From Arion vulgaris (lineage: Eukaryota > Mollusca > Gastropoda > Stylommatophora > Arionidae), in assembly GCA_020796225.1 (NCBI GenBank), contig CM036753.1, forward strand, positions 1,240,001 to 1,304,000: a stretch of 64,000 bases of DNA, in the 5' to 3' direction. Below the pieces are notes generated by a model that searched no databases, had not been told where the DNA came from, and saw only the letters and a list, made by a program, of their open reading frames with translations. This document shows positions 25,801 through 41,000 of the stretch, piece by piece. Both the position numbers and the translations under genes were made by a program. The first letter of the stretch is position 1. Each line of letters starts with the position of its first letter.

Positions 25801-28800
25801 TTCATCTACTTGGGCGTGATCTCATTTAATGTTGTTACTGGGAGGGGGGAGTATACATTCATCTACTTGGACGTGATCTCAATTAATGTTGTTACTGGGA
25901 GGGGGGGTATACATTCATCTACTTGGACGTGATCTCAATTAATGTTGTTACTGGAGGGGGAGTATACATTCATCTACTTGGGCGTGATCTCATTTAATGT
26001 TGTTACTGGGAGGGGGGAGTATACATTCATCTACTTGGACGTGATCTCAATTAATGTTGTTACTGGGAGGGGGAGATACATTCATCTACTTGGGCGTGAT
26101 CTCAATTAATGTTGTTACTGGGAGGGGGGGGGTATACATTCATCTACTTGGGCGTGATCTCAATTAATGTTGTTACTGGGAGGGGGGGGTATACATTCAT
26201 CTACTTGGACGTGATCTCAATTAATGTTGTTACTGGGAGGGTATACATTCATCTACTTGGACGTGATCTCATTTAATGTTGTTACTGGGAGGGGGGTATA
26301 CATTCATCTACTTGGCGTGATCTCATTTAATGTTGTTACTGGGAGGGGGTATACATTCATCTACTTGGCGTGATCTCAATTAATGTTGTTACTGGGAGGG
26401 GGGTATACATTCATCTACTTGGACGTGATCTCAATTAATGTTGTTACTGGGAGGGGGGGTATACATTCATCTACTTGGACGTGATCTCAATTAATGTTGT
26501 TACTGAGGAGGGGAGTATACATTCATCTACTTGGGCGTGATCTCATTTAATGTTGTTACTGGGAGGGGGGGTATACATTCATCTACTTGGACGTGATCTC
26601 AATTAATGTTGTTACTGGGAGGGGGTTATACATTCATCTACTTGGCGTGATCTCAATTAATGTTGTTACTGGGAGGGGGTATACATTCATCTACTTGGGC
26701 GTGATCTCAATTAATGTTGTTACTGGGAGGGGGGGAGTATACATTCATCTACTTGGACGTGATCTCAATTAATGTTGTTACTGGGAGGGGGGGGAGTATA
26801 CATTCATCTACTTGGCGTGATCTCAATTAATGTTGTTACTGGGAGGGGGTTATACATTCATCTACTTGGACGTGATCTCAATTAATGTTGTTACTGGGAG
26901 GGGGGGGGTATACATTCATCTACTTGGACGTGATCTCAATTAATGTTGTTACTGGGAGGGGGGTATACATTCATCTACTTGGGCGTGATCTCAATTAATG
27001 TTGTTACTGGGAGGGGGGGGTATACATTCATCTACTTGGACGTGATCTCAATTAATGTTGTTACTGGGAGGGGGGGGGTATACATTCATCTACTTGGACG
27101 TGATCTCAATTAATGTTGTTACTGGGGGGGTATACATTCATCTACTTGGACGTGATCTCATTAATGTTGTTACTGAGGGGGGGTATACATTCATCTACTT
27201 GGACGTGATCTCAATTAATGTTGTTACTGGGAGGGGGGGGGTATACATTCATCTACTTGGACGTGATCTCAATTAATGTTGTTACTGGGAGGGGGGTATA
27301 CATTCATCTACTTGGACGTGATCTCAATTAATGTTGTTACTGGAGGGGGTATACATTCATCTACTTGGGCGTACCTCAATTAATGTTGTTACTGGGAGGG
27401 GGGTATACATTCATCTACTTGGACGTGATCTCAATTAATGTTGTTACTGGGAGGGGGGGGGTATACATTCATCTACTTGGGCGTGACCTCACCTCAATTA
27501 ATGTTGTTACTGGGAGGGGGGGTATACATTCATCTACTTGGACGTGATCTCAATTAATGTTGTTACTGGGAGGGGGGGGGTATACATTCATCTACTTGGG
27601 CGTGATCTCAATTAATGTTGTTACTGGGAGGGGGGGGGTATACATTCATCTACTTGGACGTGATCTCAATTAATGTTGTTACTGGGAGGGGGGGGGTATA
27701 CATTCATCTACTTGGACGTGATCTCAATTAATGTTGTTACTGGAGAGGGGTATACATTCATCTACTTGGACGTGATCTCAATTAATGTTGTTACTGGGAG
27801 GGGGGTTATACATTCATCTACTTGGACGTGATCTCAATTAATGTTGTTACTGGGAGGGGGGGTATACATTCATCTACTTGGGCGTGACCTCAATTAATGT
27901 TGTTACTGGGAGGGGGGGTATACATTCATCTACTTGGACGTGATCTCAATTAATGTTGTTACTGGGAGGGGGGGGGTATACATTCATCTACTTGGACGTG
28001 ATCTCAATTAATGTTGTTACTGGGGGGGTATACATTCATCTACTTGGACGTGATCTCAATTAATGTTGTTACTGGGAGGGGGGGGGTATACATTCATCTA
28101 CTTGGACGTGATCTCAATTAATGTTGTTACTGGAGGGGGTATACATTCATCTACTTGACGTGATCTCAATTAATGTTGTTACTGGGAGGGGGTATACATT
28201 CATCTACTTGGGCGTGATCTCAATTAATGTTGTTACTGGGAGGGGGGGGGTATACATTCATCTACTTGGACGTGATCTCAATTAATGTTGTTACTGGGAG
28301 GGGGGGGGTATACATTCATCTACTTGGGCGTGATCTCAATTAATGTTGTTACTGGGAGGGGGGGGTATACATTCATCTACTTGGACGTGATCTCAATTAA
28401 TGTTGTTACTGGGAGGGGGGGGGTATACATTCATCTACTTGGACGTGATCTCAATTAATGTTGTTACTGGGAGGGGGGTATACATTCATCTACTTGGGCG
28501 TGATCTCAATTAATGTTGTTACTGGGAGGGGGGGGGTATACATTCATCTACTTGGACGTGATCTCAATTAATGTTGTTACTGGGGGTATACATTCATCTA
28601 CTTGGACGTGATCTCAATTAATGTTGTTACTGGAGAGGGGGTATACATTCATCTACTTTGGCGTGACCTCAATTAATGTTGTTACTGGGGAGGGGTATAC
28701 ATTCATCTACTTGGACGTGACCTCAATTAATTTTTCTTCTTTCATCACACTCGCAGTGTCACTTATTCTTTCTTTTTCTTTTTATATATCCGTCTGTGGT

Positions 28801-31800
28801 TTGATTTATGACACCTTAACTCTGTTCTTCCCTCCCCCTCCCTCCCCCATTTCTTCTTTCGGTCAAGCATGCTCTGGTGGTGTATGCCCTACCCGGTTAA
28901 CTGGTGTCAGAAGCCATATGATATTTTAGGCATATACTTGTAGTATCTGACATTTAACATGATTTCGTGTGGGCGTAACCTTCACTACTTGATAAACGGG
29001 CCGGAAAGGGGAGTTAGACCCTACAAAATAGAACTTTGAATTTTCACAATGGAAGAAGTTCAGACTATCTCTGACATGGAACGCTGCACGCGCTGAAGGC
29101 CTCAAGCGACAGGGTAGTCCTTATAGAAGCCGCCATGTTCCTGCACATGATATGAGCAGAGTTGAGTAAGTCACTCAGTTGACTGTATATGTATGTATGC
29201 ATGAGTGCGTGTGTGTGTGTGTGCGAGTGGTCCTATTCTACTACTTGATTCGGAAAATAATCATGTCAGTAACACAATTATTATTATTTCACTTCTCTGT
29301 GAATACACTTCTCTGTGAATACACTTCTCTGTGAATACACTGCTCTGTGAATACAATTTTCTCTGAATACACTTCTCTGTGAATACAATTCTCTATACAC
29401 TTCTCTCTGAATTCACTTCTCTGTGAATGAAAATGCAATTCTCTCTGAATACATTTCTCTCTGAATACAATTCTCTCTGAATTCATTTCTCTCTGAATAC
29501 ATTTATCTCTGAATACACTTCTCTCTGAATACACTTCTCTCTGAATACACTTCTCTCTGAATACATTTTTCTCTGAATACACTTCTCTCTGAATACACTT
29601 CTCTCTGAATACACTTCTCTCTGAATACAATTCTCTCTGAATACAATTCTCTCTGAATACACCTCTCTCTGAATACACTTCTCTCTCCACAAGCCCCTTG
29701 TAGAAAATACTAAAATGTACTAGGACATGATGATAGTTGACGTTGTCCATATTAGGAAGACAAGTTTGTAGAGTTAGATGTATCATTCAATGTACAGACT
29801 TATAGTATTCTGTGTGCACAGACACTGACATGCAGACTTGTCTTATAGTATTCTGTGTACACAGACATACAGACTTGTCTTATAGTATTCTGTGTGCACA
29901 GACACTGACATGCATCCAACACTTCTGTCTACTGTGACATGCCAGATGTAGCTAACACTTCTGTCTACTGCGACATGCCAGATGTAGCTAACACTTCTGT
30001 CTACTGCGACATGCCAGATGTAGCCAACACTTCTGTCTACTGCGACATGCCAGATGTAGCCAACACTTCTGTCTACTGTGACATGCCTTGTTTAGCTAAC
30101 ACTTCTGTCTACTGTGACATGCCTTGTTTAGCTAACACTTCTGTCTACTGTGACATGCCTTGTTTAGCTAACACTTCTGTCTACTGTGACATGCCTTGTT
30201 TAGCTAACACTTCTGTCTACTGTGACATGCCTTGTTTAGCTAACACTTCTGTCTACTGTGACATGCCTTGTTTAGCTAACACTTCTGTCTACTGTGACAT
30301 GCCTTGTTTAGCTAACACTTCTGTCTACTGTGACATGCCTTGTTTAGCTAACACTTCTGTCTACTGTGACATGCCTTGTTTAGCTAACACTTCTGTCTAC
30401 TGTGACATGCCTTGTTTAGCTAACACTTCTGTCTACTGTGACATGCCTTGTTTAGCTAACACTTCTGTCTACTGTGACATGCCTTGTTTAGCTAACACTT
30501 CTGTCTACTGTGACATGCCTTGTTTAGCTAACACTTCTGTCTACTGTGACATGCCTTGTTTAGCTAACACTTCTGTCTACTGTGACATGCCTTGTTTAGC
30601 TAACACTTCTGTCTACTGTGACATGCCTTGTTTAGCTAACACTTCTGTCTACTGTGACATGCCTTGTTTAGCTAACACTTCTGTCTACTGTGACATGCCT
30701 TGTTTAGCTAACACTTCTGTCTACTGTGACATGCCTTGTTTAGCTAACACTTCTGTCTACTGTGACATGCCTTGTTTAGCTAACACTTCTGTCTACTGTG
30801 ACATGCCTTGTTTAGCTAACACTTCTGTCTACTGTGACATGCCTTGTTTAGCTAGAGATGGACATGAAACGTTAACAAGTGATAACACTAACTACTTCTT
30901 CTTCTTCATCCTTCGACCCTAGGGAGGCATAGGTCTGCAATAAGGGCCTTCCAAGGCGCCCATCCAAGGCCATCCCCTCCAGATCTCTCCACTTTCTCCC
31001 CACCTTTTGCACCCCGTCTCCAACTCCCGTCTTCATGTGCCCCCGCCCCCTTTCCTCCACCTTCATTGCCCGGGTGCTCCATCGGAGAACCCGTCTTGGG
31101 ATGATGTCAGGGGGCCTCCTCAGTGCGTGTTCCATCCACCGCCAACCTCCCCCCCTCACCATCGTCCCACTCTATCCCATAGCTCCTCGCCTGTAGCAGC
31201 GTCACACAGAGCCAACTATAAACTTATGGGTCTTCGGACTGAGGTAAGAATTATGGGAAATCAGACCACAACTACACCACGTGACCTCGCATTCCAGTAT
31301 TGTGTATATAGACGAATTCATTTTAAAATCAACACAAAATGCTAAATCGAAGTTATATTATGCAACAAGTTAAGTTTAACTTCTATCAAACATCTGTAAT
31401 GTCCAGCCGCCTTTTCTGATCTAGGTCAGGGAATCCCCGGTCAGTTGTCTGGCCTAGTTATCTAGAGTTGACTGTGCGTCACACCACCGCAGATGGAGTA
31501 TCCTGCGCAGGCATATATTGATGAATGTCTGCGACGTGTTGGTGTTCACCTTAGTTGGCCTCCCCGTTAGTTGGCCTCCCTGTTAGTTGGCCTCCATGTC
31601 TCCGTTGCACATAGAAGGACATGGTTTACATTTGAGAGACTAATTACCTCATGACATGTCAATGTTGCAATCTATTACTGTCAGATCAATAACCTTTCTT
31701 TCCCCTCTATGTCATGCGGTGTACCTTGAACTACTACTTGAATCTGCATGAAACATTTGTTGTAATTGAAATGCTGACATTTATAGTCATGTCAAAGATA

Positions 31801-32026
31801 TGACACCAGCAAATATCAGAAGATACAAAGTCACCAGCACATTCTCCTTCCTACACATGCGACCTGCCGAGACAGAATATCTCAAGTGCAAACTGTACCT
31901 GTGTCAGACTTTGTGTGTTTCTCCTAGTTAACTGATGATGTTATACACACTAACAGACAGATGACAAGACCAGCAGCACAGTAATCATTATGACATGTTA
32001 TTATCTATCTTCAAGAACATATATAT

Positions 32027-32075
<49 letters not shown>

Positions 32076-35000
32076 AGAATAGACGACACATTATTCACAT
32101 GATCAAACACACATGATCACACACATCGAGACGACTGCAGACAAAACACACACTTTAATCATAATCATTGAACAGAACCAAGTGATCAGACAAAATGGGA
32201 CGGAGAGGAAGCTATACATCATCATCATAGAGAGAGAGAGAGAGATTACTAAATTCTTAAAAAGTGAAATCTGAAAGGAACACAGAACTAAGTGATCTCA
32301 GGCCAAACTTAGCCCAGTTATCCCATGAATCTGAGAGGGTAGTAATCCAGTGGATACCCTCACACTGCAAGATCAAGGGAATGAAGATGCTGACAGACTG
32401 GCTAAAGAGGGAGCAGGAATGCCCCAAGAAAACAACCTGGTTAGCTATGAAGAAGAAAAAACCATCGCCAAAGGGCACTACAGGGCAAAGTGGGATAAAG
32501 AACACCCAAAACACAACAAGAATGATGGATATTACCAACTGTCCAGAAGGGACCAGACAGCTATATTTCGCCTTCGGACGGTCACAACAAATGAGACAAC
32601 ACCTGTACACCAAATTCAAGATAGGCACCAACGACCTGTGCCCCTGTGGCTTAGCAAGTATGACAACAGAACATATCCTACAGAACTGCCCCAGTATGCA
32701 GACCTGAGAAGAAAGAGGTGGCCCACTTACACCAGCGTCCAAGACAAACTGTATGGCGTGGCTGATGACCTGATGCAGACGGCTGCCTTTGTTAGAGAAT
32801 CCGAAATCCCAATCTAGTGAGAACGCAGAAGAAGAAGAAATTCTGAAAAAGAAATATGGATAATTCTAAAGATACTTACCATTTTGAAGTCTGTTGCAGC
32901 TCTCGTGTTATTTTCTGTTTTAAATTGTTTTGTTTCTTTGATAAATCTCTTCTTTCCTCCGACCTTTTTCAACAAATAATCACATCATTAGTTGCCTTGG
33001 TAACATCTTTCTTATTCGGTCATTCATATTTCGCGGTCTCTTGTTTGATAACATATATTTTAGTCGTTCAGATGTCAGGTCAGGACCGTGCGGTATATTC
33101 TCTCAGTATGATGCAAGTCTTCAAAATGCCGCCCCTTAAATATTTTTACAAAAAATAACTTTCAATTGTATATTTGATTTTACTGCTTATGCCGCCCCCC
33201 TCACGTACCGCCTGATGCGGCCTCATCTCTGTATCACGGCACGGTCCTGTGTGAGGTGGTCAGTTTGTAGTCTAGATAACACATAGTTTGTAGTCTAGAT
33301 AACATATATTTTAGTTGTTTATATGTGAGGTGAAGTTGTGTCAGATAACTATATTGTTGTTAGTGAGGTGGTCAGTTGTAGTCTAGATAACACATATTTG
33401 TTAGATAAACATATATTTTAGTTGTTTATATGTGAGGTGTCAGTTTGTAGTCTAGATAACACATATATTTTAGTTGTTTATATGTGAGGTGGTCAGTTTG
33501 TAGTCTAGATAAACTGTTAATGTCTGCCCCCTGCCTAGTTTTTTTTTTCCTAATCTCAAGCAGTAAGATATTCTCAATATTCTTTCTAATGTTCCATTTA
33601 ATGCTCTCGCAATGAAACAGAGCTTCAATTGTTCAACAACATTTATACTCGCAATGAAACAGAGCTTCAATTGTTCAACAACATTTATATTTGGGTATTT
33701 TAATTCAACGTTAGGAGTGAAACATAGTACTGACATTCAGCAGATACGCAAGAAAACAAAACCAATTCTATGCAAGCTGTCGTCTACGCAGACTACTAAA
33801 TATGAACTGGCAGGACAAAATTCCGGATAACGAAGCCTTCACAAGAACAAATATCCCCAGCGTCAACACCTTCTTGCAGCAGGCCCAAGTGAGATGGGCC
33901 GGTCACGTTGCTTGGATACCTGATAAACGCATTGCCCCACCTGTGGTAGGGGATTGTGTTCTAGGATTGACTCACAGTCACCCCCGCACACAACCAGAGA
34001 GGTGCAGCAACACACGGCTGAGACTGTTGTCATCATCGCTTGCGATGGACGACTGTTAGTGCTGACACTTTTCGCTAACACTATACTAGTTTTCATTGAA
34101 GGTTTCTACAACACTTGAACAACAACAAAAAGACAACAAGATTGATGTTGTCTAACCTTTAACCTAGCAGTCGCTAACTGGGAAATATTGTTCAGTAAGA
34201 CATTAACTCCTTCCTACTTCTAAGCCGATATGCTGGCTGGCAGTATTTGGGAAGGTGACCCAAAGCCAGTGTACTGGCTACTACAGTATACATTACAATA
34301 AAACTGCATACCAAGGTAGACAACAAGAAAATGTCATTTCCCCACGTTACAGTAGCTCATCTTCTGAGTGATATTGCAGCAGCAGCAAGGTGTTGTTAGC
34401 TCTGATTGGTCATACTATGAGATGTGATCTGAGTCTGAACTCATGCAACATTCAAGGATTCACAATGTTGGGCTGATTGTTTGAACAAACATGATCTTGT
34501 CTGAAAAGGTCACTATGAACAAACCTGAGCTTGCTTGAGTCACTGAACAAACCTGAGCTTGTTTGAATTGTCAAGTTATTAGTTGTTCATTGTTGGACGG
34601 ACCATCATAAAATAGAGACTTACTTGATTGCTATATTTCTGATTTATTCTCTTCTCATCATAGTGTACAGTGGACGAGGATTACAAGTTAAGAAACCAGG
34701 TATGTTACAACTTCACTGTCTGTCTGTGTGTGTCTCTGTTGGTGGATGTGTGTGTGTATGTGACTGTTGATGTGTGTGTGTAAGGAAGGAATCAAGAAAT
34801 AGTTGTGGCCACTAGTCTGACTGTAACAACATCATCAAATTGCTTGTACTGAACAGAACTTTGCCACCCTAACAGACAGACTTTCAAAGTTTTTTCAAAG
34901 TTTTTCTCTCTCTCATTGGTCAGATGTCTAGCCACCCTAACAGACAGACTTTCAAAGTTTCTCTCTCTCATTGGTCAGATGTCCAGTCTCAGTAGCTGTC

Positions 35001-38000
35001 ATGTTCAAATCATCAGTTATACCCTGAATCCATCTTCTCCATTGTCTTTTTTTTCTCCTCTTTTCCAGGTTACATGTTTCCATAATGTCCTTCTCCAACA
35101 CTTCATATCTGTTTGATAAATGTCTGATATAGTTTCAGTTTTCTCATGCTTATTTCTAGCATCAGCCAGTTGTCTTTGATTTGATTTGGACTTCTTTCTA
35201 GATAGATCTATTTGTTTCTACTCTGTCCATGATATACCGTGGACTACTCTTCTGTAACACTTATATTCAAAAGCACATATATATGTTTTCCTGCCTCACC
35301 CCAAAAACACTGCCTACACACACACACAAGAAACACACACACACCTAAGAAGAAAACACACACTACAAGAAAACATCATCTTTGGTTGACAGCATATTTG
35401 CTAGCATCACTTTGTGGATGTTGTTGTCCATATCCACACTCATACATACACACATTCATGCACATACATATACACACCCACACACATACATCTAACTAAA
35501 CTGGCTTCACTATACTTCTAGCCTAGGCTTCATAACAATGCGAGATAATCTGTGCCTTAGGCAGTTCAAATAAGAGGTTGACAATTCAATGACCACACAC
35601 ACATGCACAGACACACAGACAGACACACACACACACACACGTTTGATACACATTCTCATGTTGTCTGTGGTGCTAAGATTATTTTGTGAATGATTGAGAC
35701 ATTCTGGTCATATCAAATCCTTGCTCTGGAGATAATCCAACATATATCTGTATGTTATCTATATTCTTCTATCTGTGTCTGTACCAAGTACTAGACTCTT
35801 GCTACATGACATTATGCAACAACTAGACTATGGCGGCTGGGAAGTAACAACTAGACTATGGCTGGGAAGTAGTTTACTTCTTGCTACATGACATTATGCA
35901 ACAACTAGACTATGGCTGGGAAGTAGTTTACTTTTGCACATGACATTATGCAACAACTAGACTATGGCTGGGAAGTAACAACTAGAGTATGGCTGGGAAG
36001 TAACAACTAGACTATGGCTGGGAAGTAACAACTAGACTATGGCTGGGAAGTAACAACTAGACTATGGCTGGGAAGTAACAACTAGACTATGGCTGGGAAG
36101 TAACAACTAGACTATGGCTGGGAAGTAACAACTAGACTATGGCTGGGAAGTAACAACTAGACTATGGCTGGGAAGTAACAACTAGACTATGGCTGGGAAG
36201 TAACAACTAGACTATGGCTGGGAAGTAACAACTAGACTATGGCTGGGAAGTAACAACTAGACTATGGTTGGGAAGTAGTTTACTTGAAGAACGCCCGTTT
36301 GTTACCAGGACTCGCAGGGGGAGCAAAGAACGGTAACACTGCGACCTACAACGCATGTCGTAAGAGACGACTAAAGTAGGGATCTAGGGAAGCTACCCTA
36401 GTAAATAAAAAACGTGGCAGAGATCGCATGTGCTGGCCTACTTATAGGCGCATAACTGGCACAGCGTACAATCGTTGTTATGCTCATATCATCACATAGA
36501 AATCACAAAGACTGGTTTAACAAGTGATCGATATGGAGAGTTTGAAGAAGAAGAAATAGAAGAACAGCGCTTACATGTAACAAATAGCTAGCTAGGTGAA
36601 CTGACATCTGACAAGGTAGGTAAGAAGAACAGCGCTTACATGTAACAAATAGCTAGCTAGGTGAACTGACATCTGACAAGGTAGGTAAGAAGAACAGCGC
36701 TTACATGTAACAAATAGCTAGCTAGGTGAACTGACATCTGACAAGGTAGGTAAGAAGAACAGCGCTTACATGTAACAAATGGCTAGCTAGGTGAACTGAC
36801 ATCTGACAAGGTAGGTAAGAAGAACAGCGCTTACATGTAACAAATGGCTAGCTAGGTGAACTGACATCTGACAAGGTAGGTAAGAAGAACAGCGCTTACA
36901 TGTAACAAATGGCTAGCTAGGTGAACTGACATCTGACAAGGTAGGTAACTCTCCTCATGATGTATGACTCTCCATGAATAGTGTCGCATACCATACACAT
37001 GGTTGGGGAAGAGAGAGAGGGGGAATGATGAAACATGTACAGATCTAATGTCACTGTTAAACAAATCTGGATTGATATGACTGATGATGCAACACACAAG
37101 ATTGACATCTGACAGGTAGTACTAGAAACATCAGGTTATTTCAGTGTTGACATCAGGTGTCTGTGTCATAAATTATCTGTTTAGGAATGTATGCTGTCAC
37201 CATGAGCAACACACACACGCACACACTGTGTATCACATACACATAGTCTACAGCTGGAGGATTGACTCCATTAGGTCAGTTACAAATGGCGCAGTCCCTT
37301 TCTGCAGAAATGGAATCCCACCTGCCGAGAGTATTGTACAAAGCACGAACTCTGTAGCTCCGGCAAAAATCCTAGAGGTCTCTGGAAAAAATGCATTTCT
37401 GAATAGAATGTCTCGGTATGCATTTCTGAATAGAATGTCTCGGTATGCATTTCTGAATAGAATGTCTCGGTATGCATTTCTGAATAGAATGTCTCGGTAT
37501 GCATTTCTGAATAGAATGTCCCGGTATGCATTTCTGAATAGAATGTCCCGGTATGCATTTCTGAATAGAATGTCTCGGTATGCATTTCTGAATAGAATGT
37601 CTCGGTATGCATTTCTGAATAGAATGTCTCGGTATGCATTTCTGAATAGAATGTCTCGGTATGCATTTCTGAATAGAATGTCTCGGTATGCATTTCTGAA
37701 TAGAATGTCTCGGTATGCATTTCTGAATAGAATGTCCCGGTATGCATTCGAATTCGAACCTATGACTTTCAGAATCACACAGAACGACATCGCCACAGAT
37801 GCCGTACATCAGCAACGACACCGCCACAGATCCGTCACATACAGCAACGACACCGCCCACAGATACCCTCATGCATCGCAACGACACTCGCCCACAGATG
37901 CCCTACATACAGAACGACATCGCACAGATGCCTCACATCACATAATACACGCCACAGATACCTCCATGCAGCAAGACACCAGCCAAGATACCCTCACATA

Positions 38001-41000
38001 GCAACCGACACGCCCACAGATACCCTCACATACAGCAATGAACACGTCACAGATACCCTCACATACACAAATACACGCCACAGATACCCTCACATACACA
38101 TAATACACCGCCCACAGATACCCTCACATACACATAATACACCGCCAGATATCCCTCACATACACATAATACACCGCCACAGATACCCTCACATACACAT
38201 AATACACCGCCACAGATACCCTCACATACACATAATACACCGCCCACAGATACCCTCACATACACAATACACGCCACAGATACCCTCACATACAAATACA
38301 CCGCCACAGATACCCTCACATACACATAATACCCCACATACCATAATAGCCCACAGATACCCTCACATACACATAATACACCGCCACAGATACCCTCACA
38401 TACACATAATCACGCCACAGATACCCTCACATACACATAATACACCGCCCACAGATACCCTCACATACACATAATACACGCCCACAGATACCCCACATAC
38501 ACATAATACACCGCCCACAGATACCCCCACATACACATAATACACCGCCCACAGATACCCTCACATACACATAATACACCGCCACAGATACCCTCACATA
38601 CACATAATACACCGCCCACAGATACCCTCACATACACCAGATACTCTACATCACCGCCCACAGATACCCTCACATACACATAATACACCGCCCACAGATA
38701 CCCTCACATACACATAATACACCGCCCACAGATACCCTCACATACACATAATACACGCCCACAGATACCCTCACATACACATAATACACCGCCCACAGAT
38801 ACCCTCACATACACATAATACACCCCACAGATACCCTCACATACACATAATACACCGCCACAGATACCCTCACATACACATAATACACCGCCCACAGATA
38901 CCTCACATACACATAATACACCGCCACAGATACCCTCACATACACATAATACACCGCCCACAGATACCATCACATATACACATAATACACACCCCACAGA
39001 TACCCTCACATACACATAATACACGCCCAAGATACCCTCACATACACATACCGCCACAGATACCCTCACATACACATAATACACGCCCACAGATACCCTC
39101 ACATACACATAATACACCCACAGATACCTCCTCACATACACCATATACACAATCGCCACAGATACCCTCACATACACATAATACACCGCCCACAGATACC
39201 CTCACATACACATAATACACCGCCCACAGATTCACCCCACAGTACCACATACACATAATCACCGCCACAGATACCCTCACATACACATAATACACCGCCC
39301 ACAGATACCCTCACATACACATAATACACCGCCCACAGATACCCTCACATACACATAATACACCGCCCACAGATACCCTCACATACACATAATACACCGC
39401 CACAGATACCCTCACATACACATAATACACCGCCCACAGATACCCTCACATACACATAATACACCGCCCACAGATACCCTCACATACACATAATACACCG
39501 CCCACAGATACCCTCACATACACATAATACACCGCCCACAGATACCCTCACATACACATAATACACCGCCCACAGATACCCTCACATACACATAATACAC
39601 CGCCCACAGATACCCTCACATACACATAATACACGCCACAGATACCCTCACATACACATAATACACCGCCACAGATACCCTCACATACACATAATACACC
39701 GCCCACAGATACCCTCACATACACATAATACACCGCCCACAGATACCCTCACATACACATAATACACCGCCACAGATACCCTCACATACACATAATACAC
39801 CGCCCACAGATACCCTCACATACACATAATACACGCCCACAGATACCCTCACATACACATAATACACCGCCACAGATACCCTCACATACACATAATACAC
39901 CGCCACAGATACCCTCACATACACATAATACACCGCCCACAGATACCCTCACATACACATAATACACCGCCACAGATACCCTCACATACACATAATACAC
40001 CGCCCACAGATACCCTCACATACACATAATACACCGCCCACAGATACCCTCACATACACATAATACACGCCACAGATACCCTCACATACACATAATACAC
40101 CGCCCACAGATACCCCACATACACATAATACAACCGCCACAGATACCCCACATACACATAATACACCGCCCACAGATACCCTCACATACACATAATACAC
40201 CGCCCACAGATACCCCACATACACATAATACACCGCCACAGATACCCTCACATACACATAATACACCGCCCACAGATACCCCACATACACATAATACACC
40301 GCCCACAGATACCCTCACATACACATAATACACCGCCACAGATACCCTCACATACACATAATACACCGCCCACAGATACCCTCACATACACAAGACACCG
40401 CCCACAGATACCCTCACATACAGCAATACACGCCACAGATACCCTCACATCACATATACACCGCCCACAGATACCCTCACATACACACTAATACACGCCC
40501 ACAGATACCCTCACATACACATAATACACCGCCCACAGATACCCCAACATACACATAATACACCGCCACAGATACCTCACATACACATAATACACCGCCA
40601 CAGATACCCCACATACACATAATACACCGCCCACAGATACCCTCACATACACATAATACACGCCACAGATACCCCACATACACATAATACACGCCCCCAG
40701 ATACCCTCACATACACATAATACACCGCCCACAGATACCTCACATACACATAATACACCGCCCACAGATACCCTCACATACACATAATACACCGCCACAG
40801 ATACCCTCACATACACATAATACCCCACAGACCATAATACACCCCACAGATACCCTCACATACACATAATACACCGCCCACAGATACCCTCACATACACA
40901 TAATACACCGCCCACAGATACCCTCACATACACATAATACACGCCTACAGATACCCTCACATACACATAATACACGCCTACAGATACCCCCACATACACA

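Noticed and set aside
29939..30922. 327-codon frame (MPCLANTSVYCD repeats) as a secreted repeat protein
   Set aside because: Perfect 36-bp DNA repeats with no codon-level signature of selection, no signal peptide and no splice support.
37144..38001. 285-codon frame (AFLNRMSRY repeats)
   Set aside because: 27-bp unit keeps every frame open on both strands. No domain outside the repeat.
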